Source of the DNA: Haloterrigena salina JCM 13891
GTDB taxonomy: Archaea > Halobacteriota > Halobacteria > Halobacteriales > Natrialbaceae
DNA: 64,000 nucleotides
Direction of reading: 5' to 3'
Assembly: GCF_000337495.1 (NCBI RefSeq)
Contig: NZ_AOIS01000047.1
Span: forward strand, 1 to 64,000
In this document: piece by piece, positions 50,556-60,319 of the stretch
Layout of the letters: each line of letters opens with the position of its first letter
How positions within the stretch are numbered: the stretch's first letter is position 1
The notes under the pieces: model-generated
Database searches by the model: none
Seen by the model: only the letters and a program-made list of their open reading frames with translations
What the model was told of the DNA's origin: nothing
Translations under genes and position numbers: made by a program

Positions 50556-51467
50556 CTACAGCCACGGGGCCCGACCTTCGGTGTCGGTCGTATCGTCGCC
50601 CGGATACGTTCCCGCGTCGGCGTCGTCGGACTCCTCGACCGGTTCGACGTCCAGTTCCACGCTCCCGTCGGCGTCGCCGCCGTCGGTGACCGGATCGACA
50701 CTCATCGCGGGACCGTCGTCCGCCGCGTCGCTCGAGTCGCGCTCGAGCGGCAGGTCGATCGCGAAGACCCCGGCGACGATCAGGGCGGCCAGCGGGGCCT
50801 GTCCGAAGGCCATCCCGAGCAGGGACAACGGGAGCAGGCCGAGCGCGACCGCGCTGCCGAAGCGGAAGCGGTCGATGTCCATGTAGTCGCGCAGGTAGGG
50901 CGCGCCGAGCGCGATCATCAGCGCGAAGGCGACGCCGATGGCCGCCGCGAGGGTCGCGTTCGCGACGAGCGCGGGGTCGTTCATCACGGTGAACGTGGCC
51001 CCGCTGGGGTCGACGCTGGCGACCAGCCCCAGCCCGATGATGACGATCGGGTTGGGCAGGTACTCGCCGATCGTCGCGCTGGCGGTCTTGGCCGCGATGG
51101 CGGCGATGACCAGCGCGGCGAAGCGTTCGAAGATGGCGATGTCGATCAGGCTCTCGAACGACGGCGCCAGCGCCGCCTGCACGGCCGACAGCAGTATCAG
51201 CGGGATGCCGACCAGCAGGACGATAGCCGCCTGTTCGCGGGGCGTACCGGACATCTCCGCGAGGATCACCGCGACGGTAGCGCTGCCACCGAAGATCAGT
51301 AGGCCGACCTGAACGGCCCCTAGCGGGTCGTTCAGGGCGCCCGCGAGGATCAGCGCGGGGAAGACGCCGTCGATCAGCGGCAGCATCATCACGAGCGCCA
51401 GCAGGCGCGCGTCACCGCCGATGATGCGCTCGAGACTGAGTGCGACCGGGTGTCGTGACGTACTCAT
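50556..51467 (-). CDS. DUF5794 multi-pass membrane protein
   Basis: A 303-residue haloarchaeal membrane protein with about seven hydrophobic helices (ALVMMLPLIDGVFPALILAG to PLAALIVAGVFAIDLPL) and a 60-residue acidic cytoplasmic tail (DAADDGPAMSVDPV). It matches the DUF5794 family by length and layout; function unknown. Stands alone next to tRNA-Trp. Confidence 0.75.
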   Translation of the reverse strand: MSTSRHPVALSLERIIGGDARLLALVMMLPLIDGVFPALILAGALNDPLGAVQVGLLIFGGSATVAVILAEMSGTPREQAAIVLLVGIPLILLSAVQAALAPSFESLIDIAIFERFAALVIAAIAAKTASATIGEYLPNPIVIIGLGLVASVDPSGATFTVMNDPALVANATLAAAIGVAFALMIALGAPYLRDYMDIDRFRFGSAVALGLLPLSLLGMAFGQAPLAALIVAGVFAIDLPLERDSSDAADDGPAMSVDPVTDGGDADGSVELDVEPVEESDDADAGTYPGDDTTDTEGRAPWL

Positions 51468-51992
51468 CGGTCAGGGCTGGTGGCCATGACCCGAGGCCGG
51501 TGGGTAATAGGGAGGACGATCCCGGACGGACTGGCGGGCGAGCCACCAATTCGTGGGATTCGGACCGCGGCCTCGCGCTGTGAGTTTCCCTGTAAAGTTC
51601 CCGAACTGGAATTTGGCGGCGTCGCTTTCGACGCTCGTCCGACCAGCGGTTCGGGGGGCACTGAAACTCACAGCGATCATACCCGAACGGACGACTGGAC
51701 TCTCAATAAACGTTGTGTGGGACGTGGTCTCACAACCCGACGTATTCCAGACACTAGGGACCAGATTCGCGAAAAAATGTACATTGTTGCGGACCGCGGA
51801 AACGACCCTCGACCGGCGTTCGGACGACTTCCTTCGCCTCGAGTGCGGTCGGCTCCCGAACGACGGCCGGGCCGGAACCGCGCCGGCTCGTAATCGACCG
51901 CGTCGGCCGCGTCCGCCCTCGAGAGCCCCGGTACTCCTTGTCATCCGACGCTAACTCGCAACGTTTTTCCGCGACGGGGCCGGACGATTTAC
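51468..51992. other. Intergenic stretch before guaB; no gene seen
   Basis: 525 nt between DUF5794 and guaB. Open frames on both strands are Arg/Ser/Pro-rich and do not resemble haloarchaeal proteins. ACGTTTTTCC (51961-51970) is 23-32 nt before the guaB ATG and is the likely TATA-like box. Nothing else is recognised. Confidence 0.5.
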
Positions 51993-53495
51993 ATGGCGAA
52001 CGACATTCCTGAGCACGAGCCCTATTCTGCAAAGCTGGACGTACCGGAAGCGCTGACGTTCGACGACGTGCTCCTTCGACCGAAGGAGAGCCGCGTCGAA
52101 CCCGACGACGCCGACCTCACCTCGAACGTCTCGAAGAACGTCGAGGTGTCGGTGCCGATCCTCTCGGCCGCGATGGACACCGTCACCGAGAGCGACATGG
52201 CCATCGCGATGGCCCGCCACGGCGGTCTCGGCGTGCTCCACCGGAACATGAACATCGACGAGATGGTCGAGGAGATCGAGCGCGTCAAGAGCGCCGACGA
52301 ACTCATCATTCCCCGCGAAGAGGTCGTCACCGCAGACCCCGAGATGACGGTCCGCGAGGTCGACGAGCGGATGGCCCACCGCGGCGTCGGCGGCGCCCCG
52401 GTCGTCAACACCAACGGCGAAGTGCTGGGGATCATCTCGAGTACGGACATCCGACCCCACCTCGAGGTCAACGAGGACGACCCGGTCACCGAAGCGATGA
52501 CCGACGAGGTCATTACGGCCCACGAGGACATCGACGCCCGCGACGCGTTCGACCTGATGTACGAGCACAAAATCGAGCGCGTGCCGGTCGTCGACGACGA
52601 GAACCTCCTCGTGGGGCTCGTCACGATGCAGGGTATCCTCCAGCGCCGCGAGTACCAGGAGGCTGTTCGCGACGAGGACGGTCGCCTCCGCTGTGGCGTC
52701 GCCGTCAGCCCGTTCGAGCGGGATCGAGCCGAGGCCGCCGACGAGGCCGGCGCCGACGTCCTCTTCATCGACACCGCCCACGCCCACAACCTGAACGTCA
52801 TCGACGGCGCCCGCGAGATCAAGGAGTCCGTCGACGCGGACGTCGTGGTCGGCAACGTCGGTACCCGCGAGGCCGCCGAGGACCTCGTCGACTTCGCTGA
52901 CGGCATCAAGGTCGGCATCGGGCCGGGCTCGATCTGTACGACCCGCATCGTCTCGGGATCGGGGATGCCCCAGATCACGGCCGTCGCGCAGGTCGCAGAC
53001 GTCGCGGCCCAGAACGACGTCCCCGTGATCGCTGACGGCGGCATCCGCTACTCGGGCGACGCGATCAAGGCGGTCGCCGCCGGCGCGGACGCGGTCATGC
53101 TCGGCTCCTACTTCGCCGGCACCGACGAGGCCCCCGGCCGCGTGGTCACGATGAACGGCAAGAAGTACAAGCAGTACCGCGGTATGGGATCGGTCGGTGC
53201 CATGAAGTCCGGCGACAGCGACCGCTACCTCAAGGAAGAGCCCGACGAGGACGACGAGTACGTCCCCGAGGGCGTCGAGGCCGCGACGCCGTACAAGGGC
53301 ACGCTCAAGTCCGAACTCCACCAGCTCGCGGGCGGCATGCAGTCGGGCATGGGCTACGTCGGCGCGGAGACGATCCCCGAGTTCAAGGAGCGCAGCGAGT
53401 TCGTCCGCGTCTCCTCGGCCGGCCAGGCCGAGAGCCACGCCCACGACGTCGTCATCACCGACGAGGCGCCGAACTACTCGCCCGACAGCGAGTAA
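51993..53495 (+). CDS. guaB: IMP dehydrogenase
   Basis: A 500-residue IMP dehydrogenase, the NAD-dependent step from IMP to XMP in guanine synthesis. The (beta-alpha)8 barrel opens with [19 protein letters not shown], followed by [11 protein letters not shown]. Two CBS domains are inserted at about 95-215 ([30 protein letters not shown]). The catalytic Cys lies in [16 protein letters not shown], and the flap region contains [15 protein letters not shown]. Start ATG 51993 has a T-rich TATA-like box upstream. Single gene, not in an operon. Confidence 0.95.
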   Translation: MANDIPEHEPYSAKLDVPEALTFDDVLLRPKESRVEPDDADLTSNVSKNVEVSVPILSAAMDTVTESDMAIAMARHGGLGVLHRNMNIDEMVEEIERVKSADELIIPREEVVTADPEMTVREVDERMAHRGVGGAPVVNTNGEVLGIISSTDIRPHLEVNEDDPVTEAMTDEVITAHEDIDARDAFDLMYEHKIERVPVVDDENLLVGLVTMQGILQRREYQEAVRDEDGRLRCGVAVSPFERDRAEAADEAGADVLFIDTAHAHNLNVIDGAREIKESVDADVVVGNVGTREAAEDLVDFADGIKVGIGPGSICTTRIVSGSGMPQITAVAQVADVAAQNDVPVIADGGIRYSGDAIKAVAAGADAVMLGSYFAGTDEAPGRVVTMNGKKYKQYRGMGSVGAMKSGDSDRYLKEEPDEDDEYVPEGVEAATPYKGTLKSELHQLAGGMQSGMGYVGAETIPEFKERSEFVRVSSAGQAESHAHDVVITDEAPNYSPDSE

Positions 53496-53568
53496 CGTCG
53501 CCAGTCCCCGACGAAACGCCGGTCGAGACCGCCGTCTCGAGCGCATCCGACGCCGCTCGCTCGCCGAC

Positions 53569-55245
53569 TTAGACCAGTTCAGTCCGCCGGATCTTGCCGG
53601 TCGTCGTGGTCGGCAGTTCGTCGACGAACTCGATTTCGCGCGGATACTCGTACTCGGCTAACTTCTCGCGGACGCGGTTGCGAATCTCGTCCCGCAGTTC
53701 GTCCGAACCCGTCTCCCCCGAGACCGGCTGGACGACCGCCTTGATGATCTCTCCGCGGGTCTCGTCAGGGACGCCGACGACGCCGACCTGTTCGACCGCC
53801 TCGTGTGCGAGGATCGTCTCCTCGACCTCCCGCGGGGCGACCCGGTAGCCGCTCGTGATGATGAGGTCGTCGTCCCGCGAAGTGAACCACAGATACCCCT
53901 CTTCGTCGCGTTCGGCCAGATCGCTGGTCAGGTGCCAGGCGTCGCTCTCCGGGCCGTCCTCGAGCGTCACCCGCTCGGTCTTCTCCGGCTCGTTCCAGTA
54001 TTCCTCGAAAATCACGGGGTCGTCGCCGCGGTGGACCGCGATCTCGCCGATATCGCCCTGCTCGACTCGCTCGCCCGTCTCCGGATCGAGGACGGCGACG
54101 TCGTGGCCCGGCACCGGCTTCCCCATGCTGCCCGGCTTCGCGGGGAACCACTCCCGGCAGTTCGTCACGAGCAGGTTCGCCTCCGTCTGGCCGTAGAGTT
54201 CGTTGACGGCCACGCCCGCGAGTTCCGCGTCGGCCCACTCGAGGATCTCGCGAGTCAGCGGTTCGCCGCCCGAGCAGATCGCTTCGAGCGAGAGGTCGTA
54301 CCGCTCGGTCGGGTTGTCGACGCCCATCAGCATGCGAATCGCCGTCGGCGGGACGAACGCGTTCGTCACGTCGAACTCGGCCATGATCTCGTAGGCCCGC
54401 TCGGGGTCGAACGACCCCATCGGGTAGCCGACGACGGGCCGTCCGTAGTGCCAGGCGGGGAAGACGAGGTCGCCGAGCGCGCCGATCCAGGCCCAGTCGG
54501 CGGGCGTCCAGTAGACGCCCTCACGGACGTCGCGCTCGAAGTACATCTGAAACGCCGGACAGTGGCCGATCCAGACGCCGTGGGTGTGGAGCACGCCCTT
54601 CGGCTCGCCGGTACTTCCGCTGGTGTACATGATGATCGCGGGGGTGTCGACGTCGGTGTCGGCGCGGTCGAACGCCGTTTCACCCCAGTCGACGGCCTCG
54701 TCGAACCGTTCGACGGTTACGTCCTCGAGCGCTGCCTCATTCGCACCTCCGGCAACCGATTTTCCCCCGTCGACGACGAACACGTACTCGAGGGCAGGGC
54801 AGTCGGGCGCGACCTCGCGCACCGTCGGCCACTGGCTCGCGTCGACGACGGCGACGCGGGCCTCGCTGTCAGTCAGCCGATAGCGGAGCGCGTCGTCGCC
54901 GAACAGCACCGATAGCGGCAGCGAGATCGCGCCCAGTTTCCAGGCGGCCAGATGCGTCAGGACGTTCGCGGGCTTTTGCGGGACGACGACCGCGACTCGG
55001 TCTTCGCGCTCGAGACTGCGAGATGCGAGCGCGTTCGCGACGGCGTTCGAACGCTCGTCGAGGTCGTCGAACGTGTACTCCGCGTGCCCGCCGTCGTCGT
55101 CGACCTGGTACAGCGCGACCCGCTCGCCGTCATCGTGTTTCCCGACCAGATCCGCGGCCGCGTTGAAGTCGTCCGGCACGTCCCACGCGAACGATTCGGA
55201 CGCCGCGTCGTACGTCTCGCCCTCGAGCGTGACGGTGTACGCCAT
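53569..55245 (-). CDS. AMP-dependent acyl-CoA/acetyl-CoA synthetase
   Basis: A 558-residue ANL-superfamily adenylate-forming enzyme. The P-loop signature MYTSGSTGEPKG, the motif NELYGQTEANLLVTNCREWF (A5), AWHLTSDLAERDEEGYLWF (A7), GYRVAPREVEE (A8) and the A10 Lys in TTTTGKIRRTEL are in order. It activates a carboxylic acid to its AMP ester and then CoA thioester. Substrate is not decided; the length and acid pocket suggest a short or medium chain acyl or propionyl/acetyl type, which would fit the propionyl-CoA genes at the other end, but that link is speculation. ATG 55245 is used. Confidence 0.9.
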   Translation of the reverse strand: MAYTVTLEGETYDAASESFAWDVPDDFNAAADLVGKHDDGERVALYQVDDDGGHAEYTFDDLDERSNAVANALASRSLEREDRVAVVVPQKPANVLTHLAAWKLGAISLPLSVLFGDDALRYRLTDSEARVAVVDASQWPTVREVAPDCPALEYVFVVDGGKSVAGGANEAALEDVTVERFDEAVDWGETAFDRADTDVDTPAIIMYTSGSTGEPKGVLHTHGVWIGHCPAFQMYFERDVREGVYWTPADWAWIGALGDLVFPAWHYGRPVVGYPMGSFDPERAYEIMAEFDVTNAFVPPTAIRMLMGVDNPTERYDLSLEAICSGGEPLTREILEWADAELAGVAVNELYGQTEANLLVTNCREWFPAKPGSMGKPVPGHDVAVLDPETGERVEQGDIGEIAVHRGDDPVIFEEYWNEPEKTERVTLEDGPESDAWHLTSDLAERDEEGYLWFTSRDDDLIITSGYRVAPREVEETILAHEAVEQVGVVGVPDETRGEIIKAVVQPVSGETGSDELRDEIRNRVREKLAEYEYPREIEFVDELPTTTTGKIRRTELV

Positions 55246-55359
55246 ATCGTGATGACTGCCCACACACGACAAGAAAGAACTGTCGCCCCGTTCGACTCGC
55301 CGGCTGCACGGGTCGCACGGACCACTCGATCGCGGCTCGACGAAAACGACTGAAAATCG

Positions 55360-55971
55360 CTACGGGTTCAGGTCCGGCGTCGAGAACGCCCCCTCGTCGA
55401 CGTCGGGGTCGTACTCCTCGAGCGCGGTGCGGACGAGGTTGAAGACGCCCTCCTTCCCCCAGCGGGCCGTGTTGATGTTCAAGTCGTAGAACTCGCGGTC
55501 GTCGATGTCGATGTCGTAGTACGACTGGTAGCGACCGGCCTCGCTGACCTCGCGAACCCGCATCTCGGCCTCGGTTTCGACGCGCTCCTCGATGCGCTCT
55601 AAGCGGACGTCCTCGGGCGCGTCGAGCCAGATCCGCAGGTCAGCGCGCTCGCCGGCCAGCCAGCCCGCCAGCCGGGACTCGAGGATGAAGGGTTTGTTCG
55701 CCATCCCCCACTTCTCGGCGATCTGCTGGAGGCGCTGATCGATCGCGCGGTCGATCTCGTCGGACTCGTCTGCCTTCGCCGTCAGCTGGTTGAGGTTCAT
55801 GTCCCGATCCTCGGCGAGTTCGCGGAAGACCTCGCCGCCCGAGACGTACGGACAGCCCATCGCGTCGGCGAGTTGCTCGCACAGCGTCGTCGCGCCACAG
55901 CCCGGCGGGCCGGAGACGGTGATGAACAGTGTCGTGTCGATCTCGACCGTCGTCGTCGCTCCCGTGGACAT
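55360..55971 (-). CDS. cmk: Archaeal cytidylate kinase
   Basis: A 203-residue P-loop nucleoside monophosphate kinase. The P-loop is SGPPGCGATT near residue 20, the NMP-binding part holds MGCPYVSGGEVFRELAEDRD, and LWL and RLERIEERV segments follow. It is the archaeal (d)CMP kinase type, phosphorylating CMP to CDP. The acidic C-terminal tail is haloarchaeal. The acyl-CoA synthetase lies 115 nt downstream of it, with no operon evidence. Confidence 0.88.
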   Translation of the reverse strand: MSTGATTTVEIDTTLFITVSGPPGCGATTLCEQLADAMGCPYVSGGEVFRELAEDRDMNLNQLTAKADESDEIDRAIDQRLQQIAEKWGMANKPFILESRLAGWLAGERADLRIWLDAPEDVRLERIEERVETEAEMRVREVSEAGRYQSYYDIDIDDREFYDLNINTARWGKEGVFNLVRTALEEYDPDVDEGAFSTPDLNP

Positions 55972-56058
55972 GTGTGCCCGCTCTCGGTTCAGGGTGAAAA
56001 ATAATGCGACTCTCGCGACGGTCGTGAATCCGTCTCACGGCCGAAATCGGGCGGACGG

Positions 56059-56592
56059 TCAGAAGAGCGACCAGCGCGGCGACTCGACCGCGACCGCGAC
56101 GCCCTCGAGTCGCGGCTCGTCACCGAGGGCGGCGACGCGATCGCGTTGGGGGTCGGCGTCGCTGGTGCTGACCAGCGTCATCGACCCATCGTAGCGCGTT
56201 CCGGCCCGATCGTCCCACTCGATCTCGAGCCTGGCGCGGCGAAACCGCGTCCCCTCGGTCAGGCGGATCGATTCGAGGCGCTCGAGGGGGACCGCGAAGT
56301 TCGCCTCGTCGAGGTCGAGGAGTTCCGCGAGCCGGCTGTCGTCGACGAGCGCGCGGTCGCGTTGCCCCATGTCGGCTCGCAGCAGCATCGAGCGGTAGGA
56401 TTCGCCGACGAAACACCAGACGAGGCGCTCGTCGGTCACCACGAGCTCCCACAACTCGATCGAGTTCGGCCGCTGGCGAAGCCACTGGGTGAGCCGTGCG
56501 AGTTCCGTCTCGCCTCGGCCATCGGTCGCAGGTTCCGGATCCGAGTCTCCGTTCGGCTCCGGTTCGGAATCGGGATCGGTGCCGGCCATCAT
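56059..56592 (-). CDS. Unknown acidic protein overlapping the symporter gene
   Basis: A 177-residue protein with a disordered acidic start (PDSEPEPNGDSDPEPATDGR) and a C-terminal mostly beta domain (LWELVVTDERLVWCFVG; FRRARLEIEWDDRAGTRYDG). No family recognised. Its ATG (56592) overlaps the symporter stop codon as TGATG, so it is translated from the same mRNA, the third gene of the operon, and may be an accessory protein of the transporter. Confidence 0.65.
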   Translation of the reverse strand: MMAGTDPDSEPEPNGDSDPEPATDGRGETELARLTQWLRQRPNSIELWELVVTDERLVWCFVGESYRSMLLRADMGQRDRALVDDSRLAELLDLDEANFAVPLERLESIRLTEGTRFRRARLEIEWDDRAGTRYDGSMTLVSTSDADPQRDRVAALGDEPRLEGVAVAVESPRWSLF

Positions 56593-58166
56593 CGTTCGAT
56601 CAGCGCGTGGAGGTCGCTCGGGACGGTGTGTCGGGTCTGGGTCACCAGCGAGACGCCGACGAACAGGACGATGGCGACGAGCAGCGCGACCGTTCCGACG
56701 GGGAACACGTCGGGGAAGACGTAGAACGCCATGATGGTCGACGCCCACCCCTCGAGTCCGGCTACCTCCAGGGCCATCGGAAGCGCGCTGAAGACGATGT
56801 TGACGAAGAGGCCACCGAGAACCGCGACGATCGCCCCCTCCTTCGTCGCGCCCTTCCAGTTCAGCCCGAAGACGGCGATGGGGACGAACGCGGCGGCGAA
56901 GAAGCCCCAGCCGATCGTTCCGAGAATACCGACGAGCGTGTCCGAGAAGTAGACGACGCCGGTCGAAAGGATCGTCAGCCCGGCCAGCGCGCCCTGCGTG
57001 ACGCGCAGTTCCGTCCTGTCGTCCTCGATCGGGCGACCGAGCGCTCGCGGGATGTCCCGCGAGGCGGCCGCCGCGCCGATGTTGAGGAACGAGTCGCTGG
57101 TGGACATGATCGCCGCCAGCAGCGCCGCGAGGATCAACCCCGCGACGACGCTCGGCGTCTGCTCCAGGACGAACACCGGCCCGACCTCGCTGGCGCTGAA
57201 CGTCTCCCCGATCTCGCCGGCCTCGACCATCGCGCGCATCGACAGCCCCGCGGAGAAGGCGATCAGGCTCGAGACCGCGTAGGAGATAGCGGCGATGGGG
57301 GCGCCCCACTTGAGGATCGTCATGTCGCGGCTCATGTAGAACTTCGTGATTAGGTGGGGCTGGCCGGCCGAGCCGACGGAGAAGAGGATCCACCACGCGA
57401 CACCGACGAGGACGGCCGTCGTCGCACCGCCCATCGCGCCGAAGGGCGAAATCAGGTTCGGATCCGCGCTCGCCAGGTTCCGCGAGATGTTCTCCATCCC
57501 GCCGCCGAACGACAGCGCGTACGCGAAGACGAAGACGGCGCCAGTGATCATGGTGAGCGCCTGCAGGAAGTCCGTCCAGACGCCGGCGATCATCCCGCCG
57601 AGCATGCTATAGAGCAGCAGGATGAGGGCCCCGCCGAGCAGCCCCCAGATGACGGGGACGCCGAAGATGGCGCGCATGACGAACTGCAGCGCCGCGAGAT
57701 TCGTCGCGAGGTAGGCGACGACGCCGACGATCACCGCGAGGCCGGTCAGCCCCCGGACGGTGTCGCTCTCGTAGCGGACGTACATCCCGTCGGCCAGCGT
57801 CAGCACGTTGCGGACGTCCGCCAGCAGTCGCATCCGCTTTGCGAGGACGATCCACGTCAGCAGGAACCCGAGCGGCGCGGTGAAGAAGATCCACAGCGCG
57901 GTCGTGCCGTACGCGTAGACCAGTTCGGGGCCGCCGACGAAGCCGAAGCCCGACTGGATCACCGAGAACGCGGTCATCGCGAGCACCCACGTCCCGATGC
58001 TCTTGCCGGTGATCAGGAAGTCGCTCGTCGACTCGGTCCGCATCCAGCCCCAGACGCCGATCAGGACGACGATGAGCAGGTACGCCGCGCCGAACCCGAG
58101 GATGACGGGGTCGTCGGCGACGGGGATCCCCTCCTGGAGGGGCGCGGGTGCGAGCGGACTACTCAT
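56589..58166 (-). CDS. Sodium:solute symporter (SSS family)
   Basis: A 525-residue transporter with about 12-13 hydrophobic helices, typical of the SSS family: GKSIGTWVLAMTAFSVIQSGF near TM2, the sodium-site SFGG region and GGALILLLYSMLGGMIAGVWTD. Substrate is not evident; it could be acetate, propionate or pantothenate-like. It overlaps the upstream small membrane protein by 8 nt and the downstream acidic protein by 4 nt, a compact three-gene operon. ATG 58166 (a longer start at 58175 exists). Confidence 0.88.
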   Translation of the reverse strand: MSSPLAPAPLQEGIPVADDPVILGFGAAYLLIVVLIGVWGWMRTESTSDFLITGKSIGTWVLAMTAFSVIQSGFGFVGGPELVYAYGTTALWIFFTAPLGFLLTWIVLAKRMRLLADVRNVLTLADGMYVRYESDTVRGLTGLAVIVGVVAYLATNLAALQFVMRAIFGVPVIWGLLGGALILLLYSMLGGMIAGVWTDFLQALTMITGAVFVFAYALSFGGGMENISRNLASADPNLISPFGAMGGATTAVLVGVAWWILFSVGSAGQPHLITKFYMSRDMTILKWGAPIAAISYAVSSLIAFSAGLSMRAMVEAGEIGETFSASEVGPVFVLEQTPSVVAGLILAALLAAIMSTSDSFLNIGAAAASRDIPRALGRPIEDDRTELRVTQGALAGLTILSTGVVYFSDTLVGILGTIGWGFFAAAFVPIAVFGLNWKGATKEGAIVAVLGGLFVNIVFSALPMALEVAGLEGWASTIMAFYVFPDVFPVGTVALLVAIVLFVGVSLVTQTRHTVPSDLHALIER

Positions 58167-58674
58167 CGACCTCACCTCCGTCCGTTACTTCGCCGCCGTC
58201 GGCCACTTCGGTGGTTCGGGACGGCTGCTCCGGCGCCAGCGGGAACGACTCGCGGCGCTGGCGTTCGCGGGCCGACTCGACGATGTCGTCGACGATCTCC
58301 TCGCCGGCGATGCGGTCGAAGATCAGCGAGTAGTAGATCGCCGCGGTCAGCGGGAGCAGCCAGATGAACCCGAAGTAGATCAGCGTGGCGGTCGGGACGC
58401 CGAGGACGTAGCTGTACTCGGTGGTCCCCGGCGCCCACGTCAGCCAGATGCCGGCCAGTCCGATCAGGAAGAACGCCGTTAGCGCTCCGATCAGCGCCGT
58501 GTACGGCTCCAGATCGGGATCGCCGGTCCCTCGCTCGATCGTCGCCGAGGCGATCACCGCGAGGATGAGCGCCGCCGCGACGACCGAGAACACCCTGTAC
58601 AACCCGAGACTCGCCGTTGCCAGTGCACCCAGCGAGAGCACACCGATCGCAGCCATCGTGGTATTTCGTGCCAT
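58159..58674 (-). CDS. Small membrane partner of the SSS symporter
   Basis: A 171-residue protein with about four helices (13-40, 60-80, 90-110) and an acidic, repetitive tail (VADGGEVTDGGEVDE). SSS symporters in archaea are often preceded by a short membrane protein of this size that is needed for transport, so a transporter subunit is likely. First gene of the operon; it overlaps the symporter by 8 nt. Confidence 0.75.
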   Translation of the reverse strand: MARNTTMAAIGVLSLGALATASLGLYRVFSVVAAALILAVIASATIERGTGDPDLEPYTALIGALTAFFLIGLAGIWLTWAPGTTEYSYVLGVPTATLIYFGFIWLLPLTAAIYYSLIFDRIAGEEIVDDIVESARERQRRESFPLAPEQPSRTTEVADGGEVTDGGEVDE

Positions 58675-58939
58675 TGATCCGTGTCACCGTAGTTGCGGTC
58701 AACCCTACCGGGGACGAACCCCGGCCCGTAGCTGTCACCACAGCGGATCGTCGTCGACCAACGTATCGTCGTATGTCACCAACTGCCGTGATACATAATA
58801 TCGCATCACAGACTCCCGAGAAAGTGCTCGTTAACATGTCAACAGCGGGCTCGAGGCCGCCCTCGAGAACCAGTCCAGTGCCTCGAGTCGCGAGAATCAG
58901 TCCGACGTGGCAACGATCGTCGAGACAGGCGACCGGCGA

Positions 58940-59516
58940 TCAGTCGGCGACGAACGAGTGGCCGCACTCGGTACGGGTCACGCGAAAGGCTCCCTCGTCG
59001 GTGAGCTCGAGGCCGTGTCCGACCTCGGCTTCGCACTCCCGGCAGTAGAGCAGCGACTCGATCTGATCCCAGTCGTGTCTCGCTTTCGGTGCGCCGAAGG
59101 CGAAGCCGACGACCGACTCGTCCGAGTCGTTGTAGCCGTGTGGAACTCCTCCGGCGCGAAGCGGATCACCTCGCCGGCGTCGACGGTGACTTCCCGCCCG
59201 TCCGCCTCGTCGTTTGGCGAGCGCGTGTCGAATGTCACCGTCCCCGCCTGCACGTAGAAGACCTCCTCCTGGTCGTGGTGGGTGTGGAGCCCGCCCGAAA
59301 AGGACACGCCGGGCTCGAGTTCGAATACTGCCAGCCGTAAGTCAGTGCTGGAGATTCGCCGGACTGCCGCGGCGAATCCCCAAACCGTTACAGCCGGCAG
59401 TATAGTTCATCGCGAAGTCCGTGAAGCCGAGCGCCTGCGAGATCGGCCGTCTAACGGAAGTGGACCTCCATCGGATTGCGTTCGATCTCGACGTCGTCGA
59501 TCGCGGTCTTCTCCAT
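58940..59516 (-). pseudogene. Cupin-domain protein destroyed by a frameshift, an insertion and a second frameshift
   Basis: Minus-strand pieces of one cupin in three frames: MEKTAIDDVEIERNPMEV (from ATG 59516, stop at 59451-59453), RPISQALGFTDFAMNY, then after a palindromic insertion FELEPGVSFSGGLHTHHD, EEVFYVQAGTVTFDTR, GEVIRFAPEEFHT, and in a further frame NDSDESVVGFAFGAPK and LLYCRECEAEVGHGLEL ending at 58940. The metal motif GGLHTHHDQEE and the C-terminal zinc-ribbon pair are intact but separated by lesions. It was once a cupin with a C-terminal zinc finger. Confidence 0.75.
59326..59402. mobile_element. 77-bp MITE-like palindromic insertion in the cupin gene
   Basis: TACTGCCAGCCGTAA at one end (59326-59340) and the reverse complement of TACTGCCGGCTGTAA at the other (59388-59402) form terminal inverted repeats, 13 of 15 identical. 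An inner inverted repeat GATTCGCC (59353-59360)/GGCGAATC (59371-59378) is perfect. The element splits the cupin coding sequence after FAMNY and before FELEPG, and TA occurs at both outer edges. No transposase; a non-autonomous element moved by a partner elsewhere is the best guess. Confidence 0.7.
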
Positions 59517-59636
59517 GACGGCACATTCAGCCGCAACGGCAGAAAATGTCCCGCGATACCCCACCACACAGTCACGGAGCGCGCCGGCGGTACGCGAAGA
59601 GAAACGCATACGGTCGTCCGCTCCCGAGCACCGAGT

Positions 59637-60164
59637 GTGAACCGCCGTACGGTACTCGGATTCGCCGCGACGTCGGCCCTCGCGGGGCTCGCGGGCTGTA
59701 TCGAAGGCGTCCAGGAGCACTTCGGGTTCCAGGGCGTCATCCCCGTCGAGATCCAGAGCGAAGCCGAGGAAACGCAGAACATCCTCCTCGAGTCGCGCGA
59801 ACGCGAGTCGGGCCGGCAGAGCTACGAGCAGAGTTACTCCGTCACCCCGGGGGAGACCGTCAGCGCGCCCCACCTCGACCAGACGGAACAGAGCTTTCGC
59901 GTCGCCAAGATCGAGAACGAAACGATGGTGACCGTGAGGACGGTATCGGTGACGCCCGACGCCGACCTCGTGAAGATTCAACTCTACGACGACAACCTCG
60001 TCGTCGAGGTCCGCCGGGACGACGGCGAAAACGAGATCGCCGACGGCGAGGACGGGGACGGCGACGGAAATGAGACGGCAGGCAACGGCAACGAGACCGA
60101 CCCCGACGCGACCGGCAACGAGACGGCCGCGAACGAAACCGACGCAGACGCCGACGACGAGTAA
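59637..60164 (+). CDS. Secreted lipoprotein with a sequon-rich acidic tail
   Basis: A 175-residue protein with a twin-arginine leader and lipobox (NRRTVLGFAATSALAGLAGC), so an external lipid-anchored protein. The globular part (HFGFQGVIPVEIQSEAEETQ to TPDADLVKIQLYDDNLVVEV) is unrecognised, and the last 40 residues are D/E/N-rich with repeated NET glycosylation sequons. It starts with GTG 59637, as no ATG is available in frame, and overlaps on the opposite strand nothing but the tail of the decayed cupin's promoter region. Confidence 0.65.
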   Translation: MNRRTVLGFAATSALAGLAGCIEGVQEHFGFQGVIPVEIQSEAEETQNILLESRERESGRQSYEQSYSVTPGETVSAPHLDQTEQSFRVAKIENETMVTVRTVSVTPDADLVKIQLYDDNLVVEVRRDDGENEIADGEDGDGDGNETAGNGNETDPDATGNETAANETDADADDE

Positions 60165-60319
60165 GTGGCATTCTCCTCGCGCCGGCGCCGGCGCGGAATT
60201 TCTCGCCGTCCACGAGACCGTCGATCCTCGAGACGCAGAGACGCTTCTCGAGTACTCCTCCAAATACCGGATCCCGACGTCTACTCTCTTCCCGACCACT
60301 CACCGCTCCTACTGGCCGC

